Source: Acidimicrobiia bacterium (lineage in GTDB: Bacteria; Actinomycetota; Acidimicrobiia; Spongiisociales; UBA4744). Taken from it: a stretch of DNA of 64,000 nt. Every line of letters starts with the position of its first letter. The stretch's first letter is position 1. The notes beneath the pieces are model-generated. The model had not been told where the DNA came from, did not search any database, and saw only the letters and a list, made by a program, of their open reading frames with translations. The DNA lies in contig JAOTUY010000006.1 in assembly GCA_029863625.1 (NCBI GenBank), positions 1 through 64,000 of the forward strand, given 5' to 3'. A program made the position numbers and the translations under genes. Shown here piece after piece: positions 8,685-18,353 of this stretch.

Positions 8685-9233
8685 TCAAGCTGTGGCGGTT
8701 GGCTTGATGCCGTTCTGCTCGGGGTGTGGTGGCTGCGTTTCGAGGTGTTTGGTCATAGCGCCGAGGTGGACTGGGAGTGCGGAGTGGAATGTGAGGTCTC
8801 GCACATGGGTCAGGTTGCCCCATAGGAGCTGGTGGCCTTTGAGCCGGCGAGCCGGTCGCACCCGGCGGAGCCAGCGTTGCTGTTCGGTGGGGGTGGCTGT
8901 TCGGCGTGGCCCTGCCGTCCCGGTGAGCCGGAGGGCGGGAGGTCCCATGAAATGGCCTCGGGCGAGGGAGGCCAGCCAGAAGCTCTTGGCGCTGTCGACC
9001 GCCAATACACATACCCGTGGGTCACGGTCGAGGTTCTGGCTGAGCTGGGAACTGAAGATATCGAAGAAGATGCCCCGTCCGGGGTCGTTCAGCAGGACAG
9101 AGCCGATCGGAGTGAGGTGGGGCGCGCCGTTCTCGCCGACGGTGGCCATGGCGTAGTGGAACGATGATCGGAACGCTCGTCGGAATGTCCGATTGGCCAT
9201 GGCCCAATCAAGCTGTCTATCCGGTTTCGTCAT
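8685..9233 (-). CDS. Pyridoxamine 5'-phosphate oxidase-family protein
   Basis: Predicted flavin- or F420-binding split-barrel protein of 182 aa. The N-terminal part carries the family's strand pattern (HYAMATVGENGAPHLTPIG, then GIFFDIFSSQLSQNLDRDPRV), typical of small oxidoreductases or flavin/haem binders. The ATG at 9233 follows a strong ribosome site (GGAAGGGAG) and lies 17 bp inside the end of the TetR gene, so the two are co-transcribed. The Arg/Pro-rich C-terminal 40 residues look less conserved. The substrate is unknown; TetR is its likely local regulator. Confidence 0.7.
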   Translation of the reverse strand: MTKPDRQLDWAMANRTFRRAFRSSFHYAMATVGENGAPHLTPIGSVLLNDPGRGIFFDIFSSQLSQNLDRDPRVCVLAVDSAKSFWLASLARGHFMGPPALRLTGTAGPRRTATPTEQQRWLRRVRPARRLKGHQLLWGNLTHVRDLTFHSALPVHLGAMTKHLETQPPHPEQNGIKPTATA

Positions 9234-9846
9234 CACGATTCTCCCTTCCGGCAGCCGCGACCAATGGTTTGAGGGTATGTTCGACGGTCTCGGCGACCAG
9301 GACATCGGTGGAGTCGGGTGGTGGTTGGCCGGCGAGGAGAGCCGGCCGCACCGCGGCGTAGGGCACGTCGATCACCGCGTAGGACACTCGATGGCGCCAG
9401 GCGGGCTCAATCGCTCCGAAGGCTGCCTGCAAGCCGCGGATGCCGTTCTCGAGCTGGTGCTGAAGTCTCAGGTTCTCGTCTCGGAGCGTCTTGGGCCATG
9501 GGCCGTGGACGAGGTCGCTACTGCGGAACTGCATTAGCAAGCGGGCGTCACCCAAGTTGGCCCGACTCCAGGTGACCACATGGCTGGCCGCGCCTAAGGC
9601 GGCGATGAGAGGATCGGGATTACCCAGCTTGGCTAGGTAGCCGCTTTGGAATCGTCGAACCCCTCGAAGCCACAGGGCAGCGGCGAGGGTGTCACGCCCC
9701 GGGAAGCGGTGATACAACGACCCGCTTGGCGCGCCCAGCAGGCGGGCCACGGCCGTCATGGTCAGGGCCATGGGTCCGGACTGGACAACCAGACCCCGTG
9801 ACACATCCAGGATCTGGTCCTCGCTGAATCTGGCAGGTCGTGACAC
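9217..9846 (-). CDS. TetR-family transcriptional regulator
   Basis: Repressor of 209 aa. The N-terminal helix-turn-helix (about residues 10-55) includes MTAVARLLGAPSGSLYHRFPGRD, the classical TetR recognition helix. The remainder is a helical ligand-binding domain. The start is GTG at 9846, and a TTAGAG-N6-CTCTAA palindrome lies 4 bp upstream, a likely self-operator. It overlaps the downstream flavin-type gene by 17 bp, forming a two-gene operon. The ligand cannot be deduced. Confidence 0.88.
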   Translation of the reverse strand: MSRPARFSEDQILDVSRGLVVQSGPMALTMTAVARLLGAPSGSLYHRFPGRDTLAAALWLRGVRRFQSGYLAKLGNPDPLIAALGAASHVVTWSRANLGDARLLMQFRSSDLVHGPWPKTLRDENLRLQHQLENGIRGLQAAFGAIEPAWRHRVSYAVIDVPYAAVRPALLAGQPPPDSTDVLVAETVEHTLKPLVAAAGRENRDDETG

Positions 9847-9849
9847 GAT

Positions 9850-9867
9850 TTAGAGGATAGTCTCTAA
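9850..9867. promoter_or_regulatory. Candidate TetR operator palindrome
   Basis: Perfect 6-bp inverted repeats TTAGAG and CTCTAA separated by 6 nt, immediately upstream of the TetR GTG start. The size and position fit a TetR autorepression operator overlapping the promoter. Confidence 0.5.
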
Positions 9868-9932
9868 TTCGCTGATCCGCCAACGACACCCGGAGAGCCC
9901 GCGGTTAAAGAGCTACCCACCAGTTGTGCCGG

Positions 9933-9979
9933 CTCATGAACACCCACGGGTTCAAATCCTACCCCCGCTACGAAGGAAA
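9933..9979 (+). repeat. tRNA-Met 3' fragment, att-like direct repeat copy 2
   Basis: A more decayed copy of the fragment at 7280-7330. It retains CTCAT of the anticodon loop at 9933, has lost about 4 nt in the anticodon-stem/variable region, and then matches copy 1 at 29 of 31 bases over 9949-9979, including T-arm and acceptor strand. No matching 5' tRNA half precedes it, so it is not a functional tRNA. Confidence 0.65.
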
Positions 9980-10002
9980 TCCCCCGTAATCACAGGGGAT
10001 TT
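9977..10002 (+). terminator. Hairpin after tRNA fragment copy 2
   Basis: An 8-bp stem AAATCCCC/GGGGATTT with a 10-nt loop follows the second tRNA fragment. Copy 1 has a hairpin in the same relative place but with different sequence, as expected for terminators of two different tRNA-adjacent junctions. Confidence 0.5.
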
Positions 10003-10019
10003 CGGCCCTTGTCACCGGT

Positions 10020-10130
10020 GTGGAGTCGATCGCGTTGATGAGTGACAGCGATGGGAATACCGAGCTGTACGTGGGCGACGTTGGCCGGAACAAGCAAATG
10101 AATCTCACCCGCAACGCCGCTGCCGACGAG
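10020..10130 (+). pseudogene. TolB/PD40 beta-propeller fragment
   Basis: About 37 codons encode one PD40-type propeller blade: ALMSDSDGNTELYVGDV followed by NLTRNAAADE, the classic 'SDRDGNTEIY ... NLT' pattern of TolB-like WD40 repeats. The sequence then loses all resemblance. There is no signal peptide, second blade or proper start, so this is an isolated remnant lying right after tRNA fragment copy 2. Confidence 0.55.
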
Positions 10131-10139
10131 GCCTGGAGT

Positions 10140-10625
10140 GCTGTTGTTGATGCTCGGGCACCGTCCTCTACCCGTCGGAGTCCTCACGATTATCCTGACG
10201 GTCAACGGAGCGCGCATGACGGTGATTTCGGATGACTACTGGTACATAGTGCGCGCAGCCGCGGCCGGTGTCCTGGGAGACTTCATTGCGTTCGGGTTGC
10301 GCAACGTCGACCGACCCGACGTGCCCGAATTCTCTCGTTTGCCGTTCCGGCGGTTTGGTACGCCTCCTACCTGCTCGCCGTGGCGGTCGACCAAAGGGGG
10401 CCTCGGGTGGTCGATCCACATGACCCTCGGAGCTCCGTTCCTGGCCGGCGTGGCTGGACTTTCTGCTGAGCTTGCTGGTGCTTCCGGGTCGTGCCGCGCT
10501 GCGACCGGATCCCACCGGCCGAATTACACGAACACGGCTGCGTCTCACTCGGGCTCGATGAGTGGATCGGCTCGTCGTTGTTGCGCCCGCTCGGTGGGAA
10601 GAGCGGCTACGACGCCGTTCGGGAG
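10140..10625 (+). pseudogene. Multiply frameshifted membrane protein remnant
   Basis: Hydrophobic coding segments appear in succession in different plus-strand frames: YWYIVRAAAAGVLGDFIAFG (from about 10230), then FAVPAVWYASYLLAVAV (about 10338-10390) in a second frame, then GWSIHMTLGAPFLAGVAGL (about 10408-10460) back in the first, then LDFLLSLLVLPGRAALRP in another. Joined together they read like a continuous three- or four-helix membrane protein. At least three indels are needed, so the gene is dead. Its family is not recognised. Confidence 0.5.
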
Positions 10626-10642
10626 CGGACCGGTGAGGGGCT

Positions 10643-12984
<2,342 letters not shown>

Positions 12985-12985
<1 letters not shown>

Positions 12986-13221
12986 CAATCCTCGGGAAGA
13001 GCAGCAAAGTCGCGCTTGGTGTTCTTGTACCAGCCCATTCCTTTGATGGGGTTCTTCCACCGCCCCTTCATGTCTTTCAAAGCGCTCTGGTGCGCTTCGT
13101 CGCCGGCTGCGACAACCTCTTTGAGGTGCTTGTCTTGCGCTTGGATCACCTCATCGGCGGTATTCCCACGAAGCGGGAAATCGCATGCTCCACCTAGTTG
13201 CCTACATGTCATGGTTTTCAT
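12985..13221 (-). CDS. DUF1059 small protein
   Basis: Small protein of 78 aa starting MKTMTCRQLGGACD, the hallmark of DUF1059, with Cys6 and Cys13 as possible metal or redox ligands. The second part (HLKEVVAAGDEAHQSALKDMKG) is helical with His residues. It is the first gene of a two-gene operon; its TGA overlaps the ATG of the UvrA-like gene. Function is unknown; a small metal-binding partner or sensor for the ATPase is conceivable but unproven. Confidence 0.8.
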
Positions 13222-13524
13222 GAGTCTCTTTTCGGTTCAGATTGTTCGGTCGTCAACTGGGTCAGGCCTGCGCGATGCGGACCGCAGGGTACCGCAGTCG
13301 CCGCGACTCAAAGCCTCGGTCCGTGACCAGCATCGACGCTGCGGGCACGCTGTGATGAAATCCGGCCGAACGCGGCGAAGGTTGCGCCGTTACTCGTCAT
13401 CGGCTAGGTCTTATCGGGCTTGGTCTCTCGCGTCGAGCTATGTAGCTGCCGCGAGTCCGGCTGGTCCTTCGCAGGAAACAACCCCACATTGCCATTAGAG
13501 TCCTCGATGCGGAGGTTGATACCT
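13222..13524. other. Divergent intergenic region
   Basis: About 300 bp between the minus-strand DUF1059 operon and the plus-strand DUF411 gene. It must carry both promoters. No convincing gene, repeat or palindrome was seen. A ribosome site (GGAGGT, 13511-13516) for the DUF411 gene lies at its right end. Confidence 0.4.
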
Positions 13525-14040
13525 GTGAAACGTAGTTTCTGGCTCGTCCTAATAGTGCTGGGATTATCGGCGTGCGGCGGAGCCACGACTGCCATCACGA
13601 CTGCCACGACGGCGGCGACCACAACGACGACGACCACCGCGATCGAAGCTGGCCGAACTGATTTGTCCGGACTTGGTTTTGAGGTGCACAAGGAGCCCGG
13701 CTGAGGTTGCTGCACAGAGTGGGTCGGGTACCTACAAGATCTTGGAGCCGATATCGATCTCACTGAAGATCCACAATTGGCAGAGTTCAGGGCAGAACAC
13801 GGCGTTCCTGAGGGTGCCCTGTCGTGTCACACGGCCCTGGTCGATGGGTACGTGATCGAAGGGCACGTCCCGGCCGGCGCCATTCTCCGCCTCCTCGCCG
13901 AGCACCCCGACGCCGTCGGATTGGCCCTGCCAGGGATGCCTGCGGATTCGCCGGGAATGGCCGGCGATCCTGAGACGTGGGAATCTCAACCTGTGGTCCT
14001 GATCCGAAACGACGGAGAGATGGTTCCCTTCGATTTCTGA
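13525..14040 (+). CDS. DUF411 lipoprotein with in-frame TGA, candidate selenoprotein
   Basis: Starting at GTG 13525 (SD GGAGGT, 8 nt spacing), the product has a lipoprotein signal (VLIVLGLSACGG), a Thr-rich linker, and a DUF411 domain. A TGA occurs at codon 60 (13702-13704), in the sequence KEPG-TGA-GCC, where DUF411 proteins have CGCC. Beyond the TGA the same frame stays open for 111 codons with strong DUF411 features: GVPEGALSCHTALVDGYVI, EGHVPAGAILRLL and GLALPGMPADSPGM. Total length is 171 aa if the TGA is read. A bSECIS-like hairpin follows (13719-13735). DUF411 proteins are periplasmic and linked to copper handling. The alternative is a Cys-to-stop mutation in a recent pseudogene; no other damage is seen. 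Confidence 0.7.
13719..13735 (+). promoter_or_regulatory. Candidate bacterial SECIS hairpin (DUF411)
   Basis: GTGGGT (13719-13724) pairs with ACCTAC (13730-13735) through five Watson-Crick pairs and one G-U, closing a 5-nt loop CGGGT. The loop begins 20 nt after the TGA, with G as its second base. As I recall the bacterial SECIS rules, these require an apical loop 16-37 nt from the UGA with G in the first two loop bases, and this element meets both. The stem is short, so on its own it is weak evidence. Confidence 0.5.
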
Positions 14041-14453
14041 TCTCGGGCGGGTCCGGCGAACGGCTTCACGAGGCCCTCGCTCCCTCCGGCGAGTCGTTAC
14101 ACGTTCGTGCGTACGTGGGCGGCGGCGTTACCGATCCGCCCGTCGGCGGATACGCCAGGCGAGAGCCTTTCTTCCCGTTCTCGAGGAAGTCGGCACCGAA
14201 TTCGGGTGGTGCAGCCGGGAGCGGGCTATATCACTCGTTTAGCCTCCTAGCGCCGAATCAGTGCTATCGTTCCGTCGGCCGCACCGGGTGGAGGCCAGCG
14301 AACCATCGCTTCCCCGGTGATGACAAGGCTCAGATACTCACCCGGTTGGACTGCCTCTTCGGCCGACTCTCGATCCCACAGGCGTTGGATGCGCACGGTC
14401 GAGCGAGATATCGGCACATCCACCTATCGGCCCTACCCGGGCCAGGAGTCAGC
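14041..14453. other. Long upstream region of the DEAD-box gene
   Basis: About 410 bp without a supported gene. The helicase frame is open through it, but the translation is not protein-like before 14454. Such long leaders are common for cold-inducible RNA helicases and may hold a regulatory 5' UTR; no specific structure was identified. Confidence 0.35.
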
Positions 14454-15941
14454 ATGACAACCACGTTCGCCCATTTGGGCATACCCGAACCGCTCGTCCG
14501 GACGCTTGCCAAGAGCGGCATCGTCGAGCCTTTTCCCGTCCAAGCAGCCACTATCCCCGATGCCCTCGCCGGTCGAGACGTTTCGGGCAAGGCCCCGACC
14601 GGGTCCGGCAAGACCCTCGCCTTCGGACTCCCCCTGCTCGCCAGGGTCGAAAAAGCGAACCGCCATCGGCCCCGGGCCCTCATCCTGGCCCCAACCAGGG
14701 AGCTCGCCGAGCAGATCAAACGAGAGCTGGCCCCGCTTGCTCAGGCAACCGGCCGTTATGTTCTCGCCGTGTACGGCGGTGTGGGATACGGTCCCCAGAA
14801 GGGCGCGCTCCGCAAGGGTGTCGATGTTCTGGTAGCTACCCCCGGCAGGCTCGAAGACCTCATCCAGCAAAGATCCGTTGACTTGAGCCAGGTCGACATC
14901 GTCGTTGTCGACGAAGCGGACCGGATGGCCGACATGGGGTTCCTCCCGGCCGTCCGCAGGATCCTCGACGGAACGGCGAAGCGGCGCCAAACAATGCTGT
15001 TCTCGGCAACCCTCGACGGTGATATCGCAGTGTTGAGCCGTGACTATCAGCACAACCCTGTCCGGCACGAGGCGGGGACTGTTGAGCCGGAAACGATTGA
15101 CGCCCGGCACCACTTCTGGTTGGTGCAACATCACGACCGCGTTCAGCACACAGCCGACCTGATCGAGGCGGCAGGCAAATCCATCGTGTTCACCCGCACC
15201 CGCCACGGTGCCGACCGACTCGCCAAGCAGCTCGCCAGGCTGGACATCGGCGCAGTTGCCATGCACGGCGGCCGTTCCCAAAGCCAGCGCAACCGGGCTC
15301 TCCAGGAGTTCTCATCAGGTCGCGCTCAGGCACTGATCGCAACCGACGTTGCCGCCCGGGGCATCCACATCGAAGCAGTCGCATCGGTGATCCATTTTGA
15401 TCCGCCCGCCGACTCCAAGGACTACCTCCACCGGTCGGGACGCACCGCGCGGGCCGGCGCCACCGGCACGGTCGTCAGCCTGGTGACGGGCGAGCAGCAG
15501 CGAACCGTTCGACGCATGCAGCAGGATCTCGACCTCCGCGTGCCGATCGAGGCGCCCCGACTCGATTCGATTCACAACGGGGGACACCGGATCGGCGACC
15601 ACGCTCCCCAGCGGGCACGGCGAGACGTTACCTCGATGCGGCCGGCCGATCGACCCGAGCGGCAACCGCGCCGGGCGACCAACAGCGGCGACAGTGTTTA
15701 CGTGTCCAATCTGCCGTGGGACGCCACCAGCGATGACGTTCAAGCGTTATTCGGACGTTACGGCAAAGTGCACGAGACGACCATCATCACCGACCGGCGC
15801 ACCGGACGCTCCAAGGGGTTCGGGTTCGTGGATATGCCCCGGTCGGAAGCCGAGACCGCCATTGAGGCCCTCCATGGATCGTTGCTGAAAGGCCGGGACC
15901 TCACGGTTCGCTTCGCTCGACCGAGACAATATCAAGGCTGA
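14454..15941 (+). CDS. DEAD-box RNA helicase with C-terminal RRM domain
   Basis: ATP-dependent RNA helicase of 495 aa. The Q motif and domain 1 carry FPVQAATIPDAL, Walker A APTGSGKT, PTRELAEQ, TPGRLEDL, DEAD (VVVDEADRM) and SAT. Domain 2 carries IVFTRTRHGADRL, ATDVAARGIHI and HRSGRTARAG. After a basic linker, residues about 410-490 form an RNA-recognition motif with RNP2 VYVSNLPW and RNP1 GRSKGFGFVDM. The ATG at 14454 has a good ribosome site (AGGAG). Most bacterial DEAD-box proteins end in a basic tail or DbpA-type domain; a fused canonical RRM is less usual. Likely roles are mRNA turnover or ribosome assembly, possibly in the cold. Confidence 0.92.
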   Translation: MTTTFAHLGIPEPLVRTLAKSGIVEPFPVQAATIPDALAGRDVSGKAPTGSGKTLAFGLPLLARVEKANRHRPRALILAPTRELAEQIKRELAPLAQATGRYVLAVYGGVGYGPQKGALRKGVDVLVATPGRLEDLIQQRSVDLSQVDIVVVDEADRMADMGFLPAVRRILDGTAKRRQTMLFSATLDGDIAVLSRDYQHNPVRHEAGTVEPETIDARHHFWLVQHHDRVQHTADLIEAAGKSIVFTRTRHGADRLAKQLARLDIGAVAMHGGRSQSQRNRALQEFSSGRAQALIATDVAARGIHIEAVASVIHFDPPADSKDYLHRSGRTARAGATGTVVSLVTGEQQRTVRRMQQDLDLRVPIEAPRLDSIHNGGHRIGDHAPQRARRDVTSMRPADRPERQPRRATNSGDSVYVSNLPWDATSDDVQALFGRYGKVHETTIITDRRTGRSKGFGFVDMPRSEAETAIEALHGSLLKGRDLTVRFARPRQYQG

Positions 15942-15973
15942 CTTTCTGAGTGCTGCTGGCGCTCGCACCCGAA

Positions 15974-15993
15974 GGGGGTGGCTCCTTTCCCCC
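15974..15993 (+). terminator. Weak hairpin after the helicase
   Basis: GGGGG (15974-15978) and CCCCC (15989-15993) can pair around a 10-nt loop 33 bp after the helicase stop. An overlapping GTGGC/GCCAC pairing is an alternative fold. There is no U-tract, so its function is uncertain. Confidence 0.35.
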
Positions 15994-16228
15994 GCCACGA
16001 ATCGAGAAGCACCGAAAGTAGGGGCGACACTGCGGGTCGTGATGCGGCCACATTCGTCGTCCATTGAATCCTCTCAGCAGTTGGGTCTCCTCTGTGGGGA
16101 CTTCAGGGATCTGACCCGCATCTCTTTTCGCCGACCGCGATGGAACGGACGGTAGAAATCCCCTATGCGACGTTGGGGTTTCCCGATACGGTGAATGGCA
16201 TGATGCAGACCGCTTCTGGGCTCTTCTT

Positions 16229-16732
16229 GTGGCGGAAGTAAGCGATGCGCCGGGAGTTTTGACGTCCCGGCTGGAGCTGGCGGTTCGTTGGGCGCGGACC
16301 CGTTCTATGTTTCCGCTCATTTTTGGGCTGGCGTGTTGTTCGATCGAGTGGATGGCCACCGGAGCGGCGCACAACGATCTGGATCGGTTCGGGATGCTCG
16401 CCATCCGGGCGTCGCCCCGTCAGGCCGATCTGATGATCGTCGCCGGGCGGGTCAGCCAGAAGATGGCTCCAGTCCTCAGAAACCTGTATGACCAGATGCC
16501 CGAACCGAAATGGGTGATCGCGATGGGAGCCTGCGCCTCCACGGGTGGCATGTTCAACAACTACGCAATTGTTCAGGGGGTCGACGAGGTGGTCCCGGTC
16601 GACGTGTATGTGCCCGGTTGTCCGCCCGGGCCCCAGTCCCTGATTCATGGGATTCTCACCCTTCACGACCTCATCATGCGGGGCGAGTCTCTCCACGATC
16701 AACTTCGCCCTCACAAGGGTTTCGCCCGATAG
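16229..16732 (+). CDS. nuoB: NADH-quinone oxidoreductase subunit B (lone copy)
   Basis: NuoB-family protein of 167 aa that would hold the N2-type [4Fe-4S] cluster at the quinone end of complex I. The ligand cysteines are visible in [20 protein letters not shown] and PGCPPGP. Standard NuoB reads PGCPPRPE at the last motif; here it is GPQ. The start is GTG 16229. No other nuo genes are in the window, although nuoB normally lies within a 13-14 gene operon. It may be a paralog from a split operon or a displaced copy. The reading frame is intact, so it is not obviously dead. Confidence 0.85.
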   Translation: MAEVSDAPGVLTSRLELAVRWARTRSMFPLIFGLACCSIEWMATGAAHNDLDRFGMLAIRASPRQADLMIVAGRVSQKMAPVLRNLYDQMPEPKWVIAMGACASTGGMFNNYAIVQGVDEVVPVDVYVPGCPPGPQSLIHGILTLHDLIMRGESLHDQLRPHKGFAR

Positions 16733-16787
16733 GGATAGGGTTGAGCCGGAGTCGTGTCGAGGCCCTGAGCGGGCGTCGGTCGTTGGA

Positions 16788-17519
16788 TCAGGACCTTCTA
16801 CCCCCGTGGCGGTCCCAGGAAATCACCGACTCAACAGAGGGTCTTGAAACGGCGCCGAACTTCCCAAGCGGAAAGCCGACCGGAATGACCGCAGCCAACA
16901 GGACGTTGCGCGGCAACCCGAGGATTCTCTCGTACGTTCCCGGTGGTGCCAAAACCATCGGGACGGTCATTACTGCTCCCAGGCCAAGAGCCCGGGCCGC
17001 GAGGAGCACATTCTCCGTGGCCGTGTAGGCGGTTGCCCAAAGCTCTTGTTCCCGCCTGCGCTTGGCTCGAAGTCCCATCTTGAATGTTCCAAGCAAGCCG
17101 AAATGGCGAATGGCGGAAAAGGCGACGGAGGGGCGGCGAGCGAGCTGCTCGGCATATCTATCGCGTTCCACACACACGCAGATGGCCGCCGGGAGCTCTT
17201 CGAAGTGGTCGGCGAGATGCATGACCGATCGCAGGGTGCGACGCCGTTGATCGAAATCTTCACCCGGTTTCGCCGGCGCACGAAAAGCGTTGTCGACAAA
17301 GAAACCGATCCCTTTTCTCCATGGTTCGGCCATCCGCCGGATCACTTTTCGGTCCTGGACGATGACGAAATGCCAGTTCTGTGCGTTGGCGGCACTCGGG
17401 CCGCGGATTCCGGCGTCAACCAGCTTGACCAGAATCTCTTCTGGTACTGGATCCGGATGTAGGCGGCGCATAGATCTGGCGCTGTAGAGGACATCAAAAA
17501 CCCCGGTGTTTGTCTCCAT
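16788..17519 (-). CDS. Nitroreductase-family flavoprotein
   Basis: Probable FMN-dependent NAD(P)H oxidoreductase of 243 aa. N-terminal YSARSMRRLHPDPVPEE is the characteristic opening, with RSMRR contacting the FMN phosphate, followed by RGPSAANAQNWHFVIV. The second half carries ATENVLLAARALGLGAVMT and a lid-like GLPRNVLLAAVIPVG region. Length is normal for the actinobacterial subgroup. It stands alone on the minus strand between nuoB and the MarR operon. Physiological substrate unknown; nitro-compound or quinone reduction is typical. Confidence 0.87.
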   Translation of the reverse strand: METNTGVFDVLYSARSMRRLHPDPVPEEILVKLVDAGIRGPSAANAQNWHFVIVQDRKVIRRMAEPWRKGIGFFVDNAFRAPAKPGEDFDQRRRTLRSVMHLADHFEELPAAICVCVERDRYAEQLARRPSVAFSAIRHFGLLGTFKMGLRAKRRREQELWATAYTATENVLLAARALGLGAVMTVPMVLAPPGTYERILGLPRNVLLAAVIPVGFPLGKFGAVSRPSVESVISWDRHGGRRS

Positions 17520-17581
17520 CAGTCCTTCCCCGGTTGCCTCTTGTCAGCCTAAGCCCTTAGACCCACACATAGGATGACGTC

Positions 17582-17953
17582 CTAGGTGAGAGCGAGCGTG
17601 AACTGGACCGCGGCCAGGGCCAGGTTGGCGATGGTTCCGCCGGGGCTCGAGGCGCCGGCGGCGACCAGGGCGAAACCTCCGCCTGCTAGGAGGGCGCATT
17701 GCAGAAGATCGCCGCGCAGCAGGATCATGATTGCCACGGTGGCCTGGAACAGGACCAATGCCATTGTGAACACGGTGGCATTGGGTATCACGACTTTCTC
17801 GATCATCTGGCGGGCAGGCCCCAGCCAAGCCCCGTCCGCGAAGCTGCCGTAGAACTTCTCGCCGTGGGTGCGCGTGTAGGTGGCATTGAAGACCGCGCCG
17901 ATCAGGAAGAGGGCGCCGAGACCGATCTCACCGATGTTCCGCAGAAGGTCCAT
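17582..17953 (-). CDS. Small DoxX-like membrane protein
   Basis: Protein of 123 aa with four predicted membrane helices (about 8-22, 55-72, 75-95, 102-120) and an N-terminal GEIGLGALFLIGAVFNATYT, reminiscent of DoxX-type proteins. The start overlaps the end of the upstream membrane gene by 26 bp, and it is the last gene of a MarR-headed operon. Function unknown. Confidence 0.6.
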   Translation of the reverse strand: MDLLRNIGEIGLGALFLIGAVFNATYTRTHGEKFYGSFADGAWLGPARQMIEKVVIPNATVFTMALVLFQATVAIMILLRGDLLQCALLAGGGFALVAAGASSPGGTIANLALAAVQFTLALT

Positions 17954-18353
17954 TGCGGTGCTCCACCAATCGACCGGTCAGGTACGTTGACGCGAAGATG
18001 AGGGCGAATGGGATCCAGGTCCCCAACGGGCTGGCGAACATTTCAAAACTGCGCTCGATGACCATGGCTACCAGGAAGAAGTCCATCAGGATCACGAAGG
18101 ACACGAAGGTGATGGCGGTCTGTCGAGGTGCGGTGTAGCCAAAGCGTTTGAAGTAGTTCCAGGAAACGACTGTGAAAATGATCGGGGCGGCGATGGCGTG
18201 CACTACCAGGGCGGTTTCGACGGATACGACTGCCATTCCGACCACCATGGTCAGGTCGCACAGCGCCCAACCGACGAAAGCGTGGCCAAGCAGCACGGCG
18301 AGCCGGCGACCTCTGAGGGTCGTCAGCGGTTGGCGTTCATGTACGAGGGTCAT
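17928..18353 (-). CDS. Four-helix membrane protein of MarR operon
   Basis: Protein of 141 aa with four predicted helices (LAVLLGHAFVGWALCDLTMV, ALVVHAIAAPIIFTVV, TAITFVSFVILMDFFLVAMV, LGTWIPFALIFASTYL). No family is recognised with confidence. The ATG at 18353 has ribosome site GGGAGG and overlaps the MarR stop by 4 bp. It overlaps the downstream membrane gene as well, so the three genes form a tight operon. A stress- or drug-responsive membrane function controlled by MarR is a reasonable guess. Confidence 0.65.
   Translation of the reverse strand: MTLVHERQPLTTLRGRRLAVLLGHAFVGWALCDLTMVVGMAVVSVETALVVHAIAAPIIFTVVSWNYFKRFGYTAPRQTAITFVSFVILMDFFLVAMVIERSFEMFASPLGTWIPFALIFASTYLTGRLVEHRNGPSAEHR

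Larger units (their letters stand above)
7280..9979. mobile_element. Possible remnant of a tRNA-integrated element
   Basis: The interval is bounded by two direct copies of a tRNA-Met 3' fragment and contains the C-terminal end of a tyrosine integrase next to copy 1, then PadR, a flavin-binding split-barrel gene and TetR. Integrase, excisionase and replication genes are otherwise missing, so any element is highly degraded. Neither boundary has an intact tRNA, so this may be the product of serial integrations and deletions, not a single element. Boundaries are inferred from the repeats only. Confidence 0.4.

Noticed and set aside
9900..9975. Complete second tRNA
   Set aside because: Same problem, plus a deletion of about 4 nt in the anticodon-stem/variable region.
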